Source: an uncultured Solirubrobacteraceae bacterium
Lineage (GTDB): Bacteria; Actinomycetota; Thermoleophilia; Solirubrobacterales; Solirubrobacteraceae
DNA length: 5,121 nucleotides
Direction of reading: 5' to 3'
NCBI GenBank assembly: GCA_955652215.1
Contig: CATPAX010000204.1
Coordinates: forward strand, 1 to 5,121
Of the stretch, positions 1-5,121 are shown piece after piece. Position 1 is the stretch's first letter; every line of letters begins with the position of its first letter. The translations under genes and the position numbers were made by a program. The notes under the pieces were generated by a model. It saw nothing but the letters and a program-made list of their open reading frames with translations, searched no databases and was not told the origin of the DNA.

Positions 1-558
1 GAGGATCGGCAGGAAGAACTCGCGCGGGTGCGCGATGGCTGACGACGTCGTGGTGATCGATGAGGGAACGAGCGGCGGAAACAGGTTCAGCCGAAACGCG
101 AAGATGTCGATCAGGATGATCCCGAGGAAGAACGGCGGCATCGCGTAAAGGACGAAGGTCAGCGTCGTCATGGCGTAGTCACCGATGCTGTTGCGTCTGA
201 TCGCGATTCCGGTCGGGATCGCGATCAGCAGCGACAGCACGAGAGAGGCGCCTGAGAGGTAAATGCTGCGCCCGGCATTCCCCTTGAGCAGCTGGGCGAC
301 GCTCTGGCCCTGCTTATAGGAGTAGCCGAAGTCGAGGACCGCCAGATGCCGCAGGTAGGTCCCGAACTGGACGACGAGCGGCTTGTCGTACCCGTGCGTC
401 CTGTTCCATGCGGCGATCTGATCGGGCCGAGCCCCGCGGCCGAGCACCTGATGGACGGGGCTGCCCGAGATCAGGTGCAGCAGTTCGAAGGTGATCGCCG
501 CGATCCCGACGGTGATCAGGATTGCGATCAGGATCCGGCGGATGATGTATCCGAGCAT
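1..558 (-). CDS. ABC transporter permease, DppB/OppB type (partial, C-terminus outside window)
   Basis: This is the inner-membrane channel subunit of a peptide/oligopeptide/nickel-type ABC importer. The first 186 codons are present; the frame is open to the window edge. Translation begins MLGYIIRRILIAIL, a typical DppB start in which a short basic N-terminus leads into a first membrane helix (about residues 9-30). Next come the family-typical periplasmic stretch with YDKPLVVQF (57-65) and LDFGYSY (75-81), a second helix (about 99-120) and a third (about 130-154, with the conserved-looking MPPFFLG). The transmembrane permease domain proper starts near residue 95; the EAA loop that contacts the ATPase would lie outside the window. 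The ATG is the only sensible start, because an in-frame TAA lies five codons upstream. No strong Shine-Dalgarno is visible, so translation may be coupled to the binding-protein gene ending 32 bases upstream. Family assignment is secure; the transported substrate cannot be read from the sequence. Confidence 0.93.
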   Translation of the reverse strand, partial: MLGYIIRRILIAILITVGIAAITFELLHLISGSPVHQVLGRGARPDQIAAWNRTHGYDKPLVVQFGTYLRHLAVLDFGYSYKQGQSVAQLLKGNAGRSIYLSGASLVLSLLIAIPTGIAIRRNSIGDYAMTTLTFVLYAMPPFFLGIILIDIFAFRLNLFPPLVPSSITTTSSAIAHPREFFLPIL

Positions 559-590
559 CGTCGGGCGTCTTTAGTTCGTCCGGGAACCGC

Positions 591-2549
591 CTATTTCTTG
601 TTGACCCACCAGAACTGTGGCCAGAACCCGTACTGGGTTAGGCTCAGGTACGAGGCCTGCGGTCCGCCAATTCGGTTGGAAACCGAGTAGACGATGTCGT
701 AGTTTGGGTACCAGATGACGGGCAGCGCGGTGGCCTCATACGACGCTTCATTCGTGACGGCGTTTGGGTTGGTGCCGTACACAGACGCCTTGATCAAGCT
801 GTCCATCGTCGGGTCGCTGTAGCCGCCGCTGTTGAACGAGCCGCCGGTGTTGAAGATCGAGTTCTGCGTCGGATAGAACTCGTTGGAGAAGCCTCCGTAG
901 TTCTCGATGCCCCAGGCGTTGTTGAAACGCGCGACCGACGGGTCGGCAGTGTTGTAGTTGGCGGAGATGTAATTGAACGTCTTCTGCTGGAGAGTGGCGT
1001 TGATCCCGGCAGCCTGTTTGGCCTCGGAGGCCACAGCCTCATCGTTGAGCGCGACGAATGGGGCGCTCGCCGCGGTCTGCGTGGCCCAGCTGAACGCCAG
1101 CGGTGTCCCCGCGGGGATCCCGGCCCCACACTGGTTGGCCCCGCTCCCGGCGTTCTGACAGGTGCTCTGTCCGTTGGGAACGACGTGCCAGCCATGGGCC
1201 TTCAGCAGCGCGACGCCCTTCGCGGGGTCGTACGGATACGGAGGGTTCAGCGAGTTGGCGGGCGTGTACGGGGTCTTTGGGACCGACGGCACAGGGCCGT
1301 ACGCGAGCCCGGCGGCCCCGTGGTAGATCCCCTGGATGATCGCCGACTCGTTGACCATCATCTGCATGACCTGACGGAAGTAGGGCTGCGCGACGATGGC
1401 GTTGAAGTGGCCGGTCTTGTCCTTGAAGTTCCAGACAGCTCCGGCCCAGCCGAAGTCCGGCAGGCCGTACGTGCTGTAGCCGTGGGCTTTCAGCTCGCCG
1501 ACGTCGGCGAGCTGTGAGAAATCGATGTTCGCAATGTCGAGGCTGCCGGACAGCATTGCGTTCAGCTGGGGTGTGATCCCGGTGTAGGTCACTCCCTGGA
1601 CCGAGTCGACGTATGGCTTCGGGGTGCCGCCGAAGTCGGCGTTGGCCTTGATCGTCCACGAGTCCGTGACCGGGCTGAAGCTCGAGATCACGAACGGCCC
1701 GTCTGCGATCTTCCACAGCGGATTGCTGCCGAACGAGCTCACCTGGCCGCCGAGCTTTCCGAGATAGTCGAAGATCTTCTTAGCGTTGGCCGGGACGTTC
1801 CAGTCGAGGTGCGGGCCGCCGGACGAAGCGACGTTCCAGTCCGTGCTCGGGAGCGGGTAGAGATTGAATCCGAGCTGGTTGTTGAGGAAGAAGCCGGGGT
1901 TGAAGGCCTGCTTCAGGTGCATCACGACCGCGTCTTGGCCGCTCGCGGTGGCGCTCGCGAGGCTGTCCGGGAAGTAGCCCGCCGTGTACGCGCTCCAGTT
2001 TGAGGCGTTCTCGTGGACAGCTGCCTTGATCAGCGCGATGTCGAACAGCAGGTCCTGGGCGGTGACCGGCTTGCCGTTGCTCCACTTGTAGCCCGATTTC
2101 AGCTGGACCGTGACCGTCTTGTTGCCGTCGCTGAACACCGGCTTGTTGGCGAGGCTGAGCGAGTAGTCGATCTGCGGCGAGGAGCCGTACGCCTGGTTGT
2201 TATAGAGCGGCTCGTACATCGCCGCAATCCACTGGTAGGTGAAGGTCCCTGCGTCAGCCGCCGGGACGACCGGGAAGATCGTGGTCGGCGTCAGACCGGT
2301 GATCTGCCCGTAGGTGATCGTGCCGCCGTGCGTCGGGGTGCCCACCTTCGGGAGCGTTCCGTAGAGCTGGGGTTGGCGGAGAGTGCCCGCGGCTGCGCCG
2401 CCGCTACCGCCACTGCTGCTACTCGAAGAGCCACACGCGGAAAGCGCCACGGCGGCGCTCGCCAGTACAGCGGCGATCAGCACGCGTCTCAGCGCGCCGG
2501 GTGGGGCGTCCGAAGTGCTCACAGCAGAATTCGCGCCGTCAGAGCGCAT
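591..2549 (-). CDS. ABC transporter substrate-binding lipoprotein, family 5 (DppA/OppA type)
   Basis: This is the extracytoplasmic, lipid-anchored receptor of a peptide-type ABC importer, 652 residues from the chosen start. The N-terminus has a basic pair R21-R22, a hydrophobic stretch (23-37) and the lipobox L36-S-A-C39, so C39 should be lipidated. A Ser/Gly/Ala-rich linker (40-55) follows. Family-5 hallmarks are YKWSNGKPVTAQDLLFDI (154-171), DPAKGVALLKAHGW (441-454) and YSDPTMDSLI (577-586). C464 and C474 could form a small disulfide loop. The frame opens upstream at a TTG at 2585, but the ATG at 2549 is preferred because AGGAGG lies six bases before it; a GTG at codon 10 (2522) would give a shorter signal peptide but lacks that site. 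The permease follows after 32 bases, as in dpp/opp operons. The ligand is unknown: dipeptides, oligopeptides, nickel and some sugars all use this fold. The length is somewhat above the usual 500-600 residues. Confidence 0.95.
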   Translation of the reverse strand: MRSDGANSAVSTSDAPPGALRRVLIAAVLASAAVALSACGSSSSSSGGSGGAAAGTLRQPQLYGTLPKVGTPTHGGTITYGQITGLTPTTIFPVVPAADAGTFTYQWIAAMYEPLYNNQAYGSSPQIDYSLSLANKPVFSDGNKTVTVQLKSGYKWSNGKPVTAQDLLFDIALIKAAVHENASNWSAYTAGYFPDSLASATASGQDAVVMHLKQAFNPGFFLNNQLGFNLYPLPSTDWNVASSGGPHLDWNVPANAKKIFDYLGKLGGQVSSFGSNPLWKIADGPFVISSFSPVTDSWTIKANADFGGTPKPYVDSVQGVTYTGITPQLNAMLSGSLDIANIDFSQLADVGELKAHGYSTYGLPDFGWAGAVWNFKDKTGHFNAIVAQPYFRQVMQMMVNESAIIQGIYHGAAGLAYGPVPSVPKTPYTPANSLNPPYPYDPAKGVALLKAHGWHVVPNGQSTCQNAGSGANQCGAGIPAGTPLAFSWATQTAASAPFVALNDEAVASEAKQAAGINATLQQKTFNYISANYNTADPSVARFNNAWGIENYGGFSNEFYPTQNSIFNTGGSFNSGGYSDPTMDSLIKASVYGTNPNAVTNEASYEATALPVIWYPNYDIVYSVSNRIGGPQASYLSLTQYGFWPQFWWVNKK

Positions 2550-2553
2550 AAAA

Positions 2554-2564
2554 CCCCTCCTCCC
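2554..2564 (-). promoter_or_regulatory. Strong Shine-Dalgarno of the binding-protein gene
   Basis: On the minus strand this reads GGGAGGAGGGG, containing a perfect AGGAGG at 2556-2561, six bases before the ATG at 2549. It is by far the best ribosome binding site in the window. It settles the start choice against the in-frame TTG at 2585 and the ATG at 2573, since those would place this site inside the coding sequence. Confidence 0.85.
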
Positions 2565-2583
2565 AGGAACCATGAAGTCCGGC

Positions 2584-2589
2584 AATCTA
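2584..2589 (-). promoter_or_regulatory. Possible -10 element for the transporter operon
   Basis: On the minus strand this reads TAGATT, close to the TANNNT core of actinobacterial housekeeping promoters, and would give a leader of roughly 30 bases before the ATG at 2549. There is no clear -35 hexamer at the usual spacing. A promoter somewhere in 2550-2720 is expected from the gene order, but this exact placement is tentative. Confidence 0.25.
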
Positions 2590-2633
2590 CCAGGGGGCGA
2601 GCCGGATGGCGCCAGGCGGTGATTGAACGTTCG

Positions 2634-2918
2634 TTAGCACGGGATTGGGCCGCTCGAAGATACTGCGCTCGCGAGTACGTTGAGCGACCGTCGAGGGATT
2701 AGACGCTCGCGACCGGCGCGCGAATTGCGGCGCAGCCTGTTCAGGTGCGGCCGGTCGTACAGGCTCGTCATGTAGAACGCGCCGCCGGACCACACGAACC
2801 ACAGCGGAGTGACGTGGGGGAAGCCATCGCGATCTAGGGTCGCCACGCGCGCGGGCACCTCGAGCGCCAGCAGCGCCTCGATCTCGGGGTCGCTCATCGG
2901 GCGCGGAGGACGGAGCAT
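2634..2918 (-). pseudogene. Truncated PPOX (pyridoxamine 5'-phosphate oxidase-like, split-barrel) gene remnant
   Basis: The open frame is 94 codons. Residues 8-68 match the N-terminal half of the PPOX/split-barrel flavin- or F420-binding family: MSDPEIEALL (8-17), RVATLDRDGFPHVTPLWFVW (24-43), the strand GGAFYMTS (45-52), and NRLRRNSRA (60-68), which corresponds to the family's RRNPRA motif. After about residue 68 (near position 2714) the expected strands and helix are missing. They are replaced by 26 residues of Arg/Ser-rich sequence with no family character, ending in TAA. Full members are about 130-150 residues. No continuation was recognised in the other two minus-strand frames, so a deletion is likelier than a simple frameshift. 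The gene starts seven bases after the etfD-like stop and has no evident ribosome binding site. Met8 (2897) is an alternative start. It could still be expressed by read-through, but a working flavin-binding fold seems unlikely. Confidence 0.7.
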
Positions 2919-2925
2919 CGAGGGT

Positions 2926-4770
2926 CTACAGCGACTCGGCCAGCAGCGTGGCGACGTCCACGACCCGCATCTCAGCGCCAGCGCTCTGCACGCCGTCGTC
3001 GAGCATCACATTGCAGAACGGGCACGCCACGGCGAGCGTTCCGGCTCCGGTCTCCGCCGCCTCTCGGACTCGCTCCTCATTGATCGGCTTGGCCCGCTCC
3101 TCCATCCACATGTGCGCGCCCCCGGCGCCGCAGCAGAACGTGCTCTTGCCCGAGCGGTCCATCTCGACGGCCTCGCCCACGGCTGCGACGAGCTCGCGGG
3201 GGCCTTCCAGCACATCGTTGTGCCGTGCCAGGTAGCACGAGTCGTGATAGGTGATCGGGAGACCGTCGCTGTGCGCGGGGGCGATCCGTCCGTCCCGGAC
3301 CAGCGATGCAAGCAGCTCCGAGTGGTGGACCACCTCGTAGCGCCCCCCGAAATCGGGGTACTCGTTGGCGAGCGTGTTGAAGCAGTGCGGGCATCCGGTC
3401 ACCACCTTGGTGATCCCTGACTCGTTGAGCGTCTGGATGTTCTGCTCCGCGAACGCCTGGAACACGTACTCGTTGCCCATGCGTCGAGCGGGGTCACCAG
3501 TGCACGCCTCCCGGGGGCCCAGGATCGCGAAGTCAACTCCTGCCGCCTGCAGGAGCTTGGCGGTGGACTGCGCGGTCCGTCGTGCGCGCTCGTCAAACGA
3601 AGAGGCACAGCCGACCCAGTAGAGGTACTCCGGGGGCGGGTCGCCGGGCTCGAGCACCCGCACGTCGAGCTCGGCCGCCCAGTCGGCGCGCTGCGCCTGA
3701 GGGTGGCCCCAGGGGTTCGACGCGCGCTCGATGTCCCGCAGCATCGGCTCGGCCTCGCTCGGAAAGCTCGACTCGACCATCACCAGATGCCGCCGCAGGT
3801 CGACGATGTGGTCGATGTGCTCGATCGAGACCGGGCAGGCCTGAACGCAGGCGCCGCAGGTGACGCAGTCCCAGACGCTCTCCTCAGGGACGGCGTCCGG
3901 GACGAGTGCGGTTTCTGAGCGCGCGAGCACCTGATCGCGCAGCCCCATGATCACGAGCTTCGGGGACAGCGTCTTCCCCGTTGCCCACGCCGGGCAGACG
4001 TCCTGGCAGCGCCCGCACTCCGTGCACGAGTACGTATCGAGGACCTCCTTCCAGGTGAGCTCAGGAGCGGTGCCGGCGCCGAATCGCAGCTCCTCCTCGG
4101 GCACGTTGGGGTCGTCGAAGCGCAGGGGCTCGAGCCGGCCGCCAGGGCCGGTCCGCGCGAACCACACGTTGAACGCGGAGGAGACGATGTGAAGGTGCTT
4201 GGAGTGGGGGAGGTAGGCGAGGAAGGTCAGGATCGTCAGCACATGAGCCCAGACGAACACGCGCTCGAGCACGCGGGTAACGGAGTCGTGGCCGAACAGG
4301 TGTGAGACGGCGTTCGACAGCGGCGAGGACCCGCGCGGCCATTCGTTCAGGCCAAGTGCGATCCGGGAGGCGTGCCAGAGGATCAGCGTGGTGACGATCG
4401 TCGCGATCATCGCGAGAATCAGGTCGGCCTCGCCCAGATGGCTGCCCTCGAAGCGCCGGGGCCGCTGCACCTTTCTGATCCACACGGCAGCGAGCACACC
4501 GCCGAACACCAGCACGCAGAACAGGTCGACCATCGCCGCGTACCAGCCCTGCTCCCCAAGCCAGGGGAGTGTCGCGTGCTTGTCGACGACGCCGATCAGC
4601 GCGATCAGGATCGTGGGCCCGAGCACCAGGAAGCCCCAGAAGATGAACGCGTGCATCAGCCCGGGGCCGAGCCGCTGCAGCAGCTTGCGCTGGCCCAGGA
4701 CGATCGTCGCTTCGTTCCGGGCGCGGCGGGGGAGGTTGCCAGAGCGGTCCACCGGCTTGGCGGCGCGCAC
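2926..4770 (-). CDS. etfD: Membrane-bound iron-sulfur ETF:quinone oxidoreductase, EtfD/HdrD-like
   Basis: This protein probably accepts electrons from EtfBA and passes them to menaquinone in the cytoplasmic membrane, as proposed for mycobacterial EtfD. Numbering is from GTG 4770 (614 residues). Four membrane helices (about 36-62, 76-98, 115-140, 168-187) form a NarI-like part, with H40, H133 and H176 as candidate haem ligands. Two ferredoxin motifs follow: C249-C252-C255-C259P and C302-C305-C308-C312P. Then come two CCG domains. The first has C388, C423 in EACTGDPARR, and C460PHC463; the second has C512, C546-C547 and C583PFC586, a complete CCG set suited to a non-cubane [4Fe-4S] cluster. The first CCG has a single Cys where a CC pair could be, which I recall as normal in this family. 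GTG 4770 has no ribosome binding site, and the frame continues upstream through a likely first helix, so the true protein is probably longer (see 4771-4884). The neighbour etfA supports the role. Confidence 0.9.
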   Translation of the reverse strand: MRAAKPVDRSGNLPRRARNEATIVLGQRKLLQRLGPGLMHAFIFWGFLVLGPTILIALIGVVDKHATLPWLGEQGWYAAMVDLFCVLVFGGVLAAVWIRKVQRPRRFEGSHLGEADLILAMIATIVTTLILWHASRIALGLNEWPRGSSPLSNAVSHLFGHDSVTRVLERVFVWAHVLTILTFLAYLPHSKHLHIVSSAFNVWFARTGPGGRLEPLRFDDPNVPEEELRFGAGTAPELTWKEVLDTYSCTECGRCQDVCPAWATGKTLSPKLVIMGLRDQVLARSETALVPDAVPEESVWDCVTCGACVQACPVSIEHIDHIVDLRRHLVMVESSFPSEAEPMLRDIERASNPWGHPQAQRADWAAELDVRVLEPGDPPPEYLYWVGCASSFDERARRTAQSTAKLLQAAGVDFAILGPREACTGDPARRMGNEYVFQAFAEQNIQTLNESGITKVVTGCPHCFNTLANEYPDFGGRYEVVHHSELLASLVRDGRIAPAHSDGLPITYHDSCYLARHNDVLEGPRELVAAVGEAVEMDRSGKSTFCCGAGGAHMWMEERAKPINEERVREAAETGAGTLAVACPFCNVMLDDGVQSAGAEMRVVDVATLLAESL

Positions 4771-4884
4771 CAGCGAGACCAGCAGCCTGACCCGCCGGGC
4801 GAACAGGGTGCCGCTCAGCGCGAGCGCGGCGGCCAGCGCGATGGCGGCGGGGAGGGAGGCTACGAGCCCCTCGCCTTCCTGATC
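4771..4884 (-). other. Probable N-terminal extension of the EtfD-like protein lacking a canonical start codon
   Basis: In the same frame as the etfD-like gene, the 38 codons upstream of GTG 4770 are open back to a TGA at 4885-4887. They encode a hydrophobic run (VASLPAAIALAAALALSG, about 4863-4810) followed by the basic segment FARRVRLLVSLVR, which is what a first transmembrane helix of the NarI-like domain should look like just before KPVDR. There is no ATG, GTG or TTG in this stretch. Possible explanations are a rare start codon (CTG at 4836, ATC at 4842, or codons next to the purine-rich site at 4867-4880), a sequence error, or frameshifting out of etfA. The extension overlaps the end of etfA by up to about 25 bases. 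Confidence 0.6.
4854..4872 (-). promoter_or_regulatory. Small inverted repeat over the etfA stop codon
   Basis: GGCT at 4858-4861 pairs with AGCC at 4865-4868 across a three-base loop that covers most of the etfA TAG stop. One G-U pair and one G-C pair extend it to about six pairs, with a further pair beyond a mismatch. The purine-rich AGGAAGG/GAGGGG sequence, a possible ribosome binding site for the etfD-like gene, lies on its 5' side on the minus strand. No T-tract follows, so it is not a standard terminator. It may be chance in GC-rich DNA. Confidence 0.25.
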
Positions 4885-5121
4885 TCAGCCGAGATCGCCG
4901 GCACCACCTCGTGCAGGTCGCCGATCACCGCGTAGTCGGCGCTCGCGAAGATCGATGCCTCGCCGTCGGGGTTGATCGCCAGGAGCTTCTTGGCGCCTTT
5001 GCAACCGGCCATGTGCTGGGTCGCCCCGCTGATCCCGCAGGCGATGTAGATCTCGGGCGAGATCTTGGTCCCGGTCTGACCGACCTGGTCGGTGTGCGGT
5101 CGCCATCCCGCGCTGGTCACA
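4860..5121 (-). CDS. etfA: Electron transfer flavoprotein alpha subunit, C-terminal part (partial)
   Basis: Only the last 86-87 codons are present; the 5' part lies beyond the window edge. EtfA carries the FAD of the EtfAB heterodimer, which takes electrons from acyl-CoA dehydrogenases and related flavoproteins in the cytosol. The visible part is the conserved C-terminal FAD-binding domain, with the core GQTG, then SPEIYIACGISGATQHMAG, then AINPDGEASIF and ADYAVIGDLHEVVPAI. These contain the classical GQTG..(8)..Y.A.GISGA.QH signature and the ADY..(V/I)GD motif. The gene ends in TAG at 4860-4862. The next gene is the membrane EtfD-like dehydrogenase, whose open frame overlaps this end, so the two are surely co-transcribed. 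An etfB gene would be expected upstream, outside the window. A GTG near 5120 is an internal valine codon, not the start. Confidence 0.97.
   Translation of the reverse strand, partial: VTSAGWRPHTDQVGQTGTKISPEIYIACGISGATQHMAGCKGAKKLLAINPDGEASIFASADYAVIGDLHEVVPAISAEIRKARGS

Larger units (their letters stand above)
2550..2633. other. Intergenic leader between PPOX remnant and transporter operon
   Basis: This short gap contains no gene. It holds the Shine-Dalgarno and possible -10 described separately, plus two perfect eight-base palindromes: TGGCGCCA at 2607-2614 and GAACGTTC at 2625-2632. Neither extends further symmetrically, so operator function is only a possibility. No T-tract-ended hairpin marks a terminator for the upstream genes. 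Confidence 0.5.

Noticed and set aside
2584..2605. Possible terminator hairpin CCGGC...GCCGG before the binding-protein gene
   Set aside because: The stem is only five pairs with a loop of about 17 bases and no T-tract, and it overlaps the likely promoter, so it is not a convincing terminator.
2013..2702. Long plus-strand open frame of 229 codons opposite the binding-protein gene
   Set aside because: It is antisense to a clear family-5 binding protein and its promoter region. The predicted protein is Arg/Ala/Val-rich without a recognisable domain, as expected for shadow frames in GC-rich DNA.
2587..2802. Minus-strand 71-codon frame overlapping the PPOX remnant, considered as its frameshifted C-terminus
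   Set aside because: The translation is Arg/Pro-rich and shows none of the strands or motifs expected in the C-terminal half of PPOX proteins, so it does not rescue the gene.
2809..3420. Plus-strand open frame of 203 codons opposite the CCG domains
   Set aside because: It is antisense to the conserved Cys motifs of the EtfD-like protein, with no ribosome binding site or recognisable fold.
4860..4880. Programmed -1 frameshift producing an EtfA-EtfD fusion
   Set aside because: The frames are in the right relation, but no canonical slippery heptamer is present and I know of no EtfA-EtfD fusion precedent. It is kept only as an alternative explanation for the missing start codon.
4372..4935. Plus-strand open frame of 187 codons opposite etfD/etfA
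   Set aside because: It is rich in Arg, Gln, Asp and Glu, with no domain, and lies antisense to well-conserved membrane and flavoprotein coding sequence, so it is a shadow frame.

Overview
The window is high-GC bacterial DNA in which every supportable gene lies on the minus strand. Read 5' to 3' on that strand, from window position 5121 down to 1, the order is: the 3' end of an electron transfer flavoprotein alpha subunit (etfA); a membrane-bound, iron-sulfur, heterodisulfide-reductase-like ETF dehydrogenase (etfD type); a truncated PPOX-family flavin-binding gene; a large family-5 (peptide/oligopeptide type) solute-binding lipoprotein; and the 5' part of a DppB-type ABC transporter permease that runs off the window. 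The GC-rich codon use, the EtfA-EtfD pairing (as in mycobacterial EtfD), the PPOX family and the Ser/Gly-rich lipoprotein suggest an actinobacterium, possibly of the Thermoleophilia/Solirubrobacterales type. This placement is an inference, not a proof.

Region 4860-5121 down to 2926 is an electron-transfer module. EtfA, with an EtfB presumably encoded just outside the window, collects electrons from acyl-CoA dehydrogenases and similar flavoproteins. The downstream membrane protein has a NarI-like transmembrane part, two [4Fe-4S] ferredoxin motifs and two CCG domains, and probably passes those electrons to menaquinone. The start of this membrane protein is a puzzle. The open frame runs upstream of the first usual start codon (GTG at 4770) and encodes a convincing first transmembrane helix, but that stretch has no ATG, GTG or TTG before an in-frame stop at 4885-4887.

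Region 2634-2918 holds a PPOX-fold gene that matches the family only over its first two thirds and then becomes unrelated sequence, so it looks like a remnant. The gap of about 84 bases at 2550-2633 carries the leader of the transporter operon, with a very strong Shine-Dalgarno sequence.

Region 1-2549 is the start of a peptide/nickel-type ABC importer operon: the binding lipoprotein comes first, then the permease 32 bases downstream. The second permease and the ATPases would be expected beyond position 1. No RNA genes, CRISPR arrays, insertion sequences or convincing terminators were seen. This is mostly ordinary chromosomal content; the most notable point is the anomalous 5' end of the etfD-like gene.
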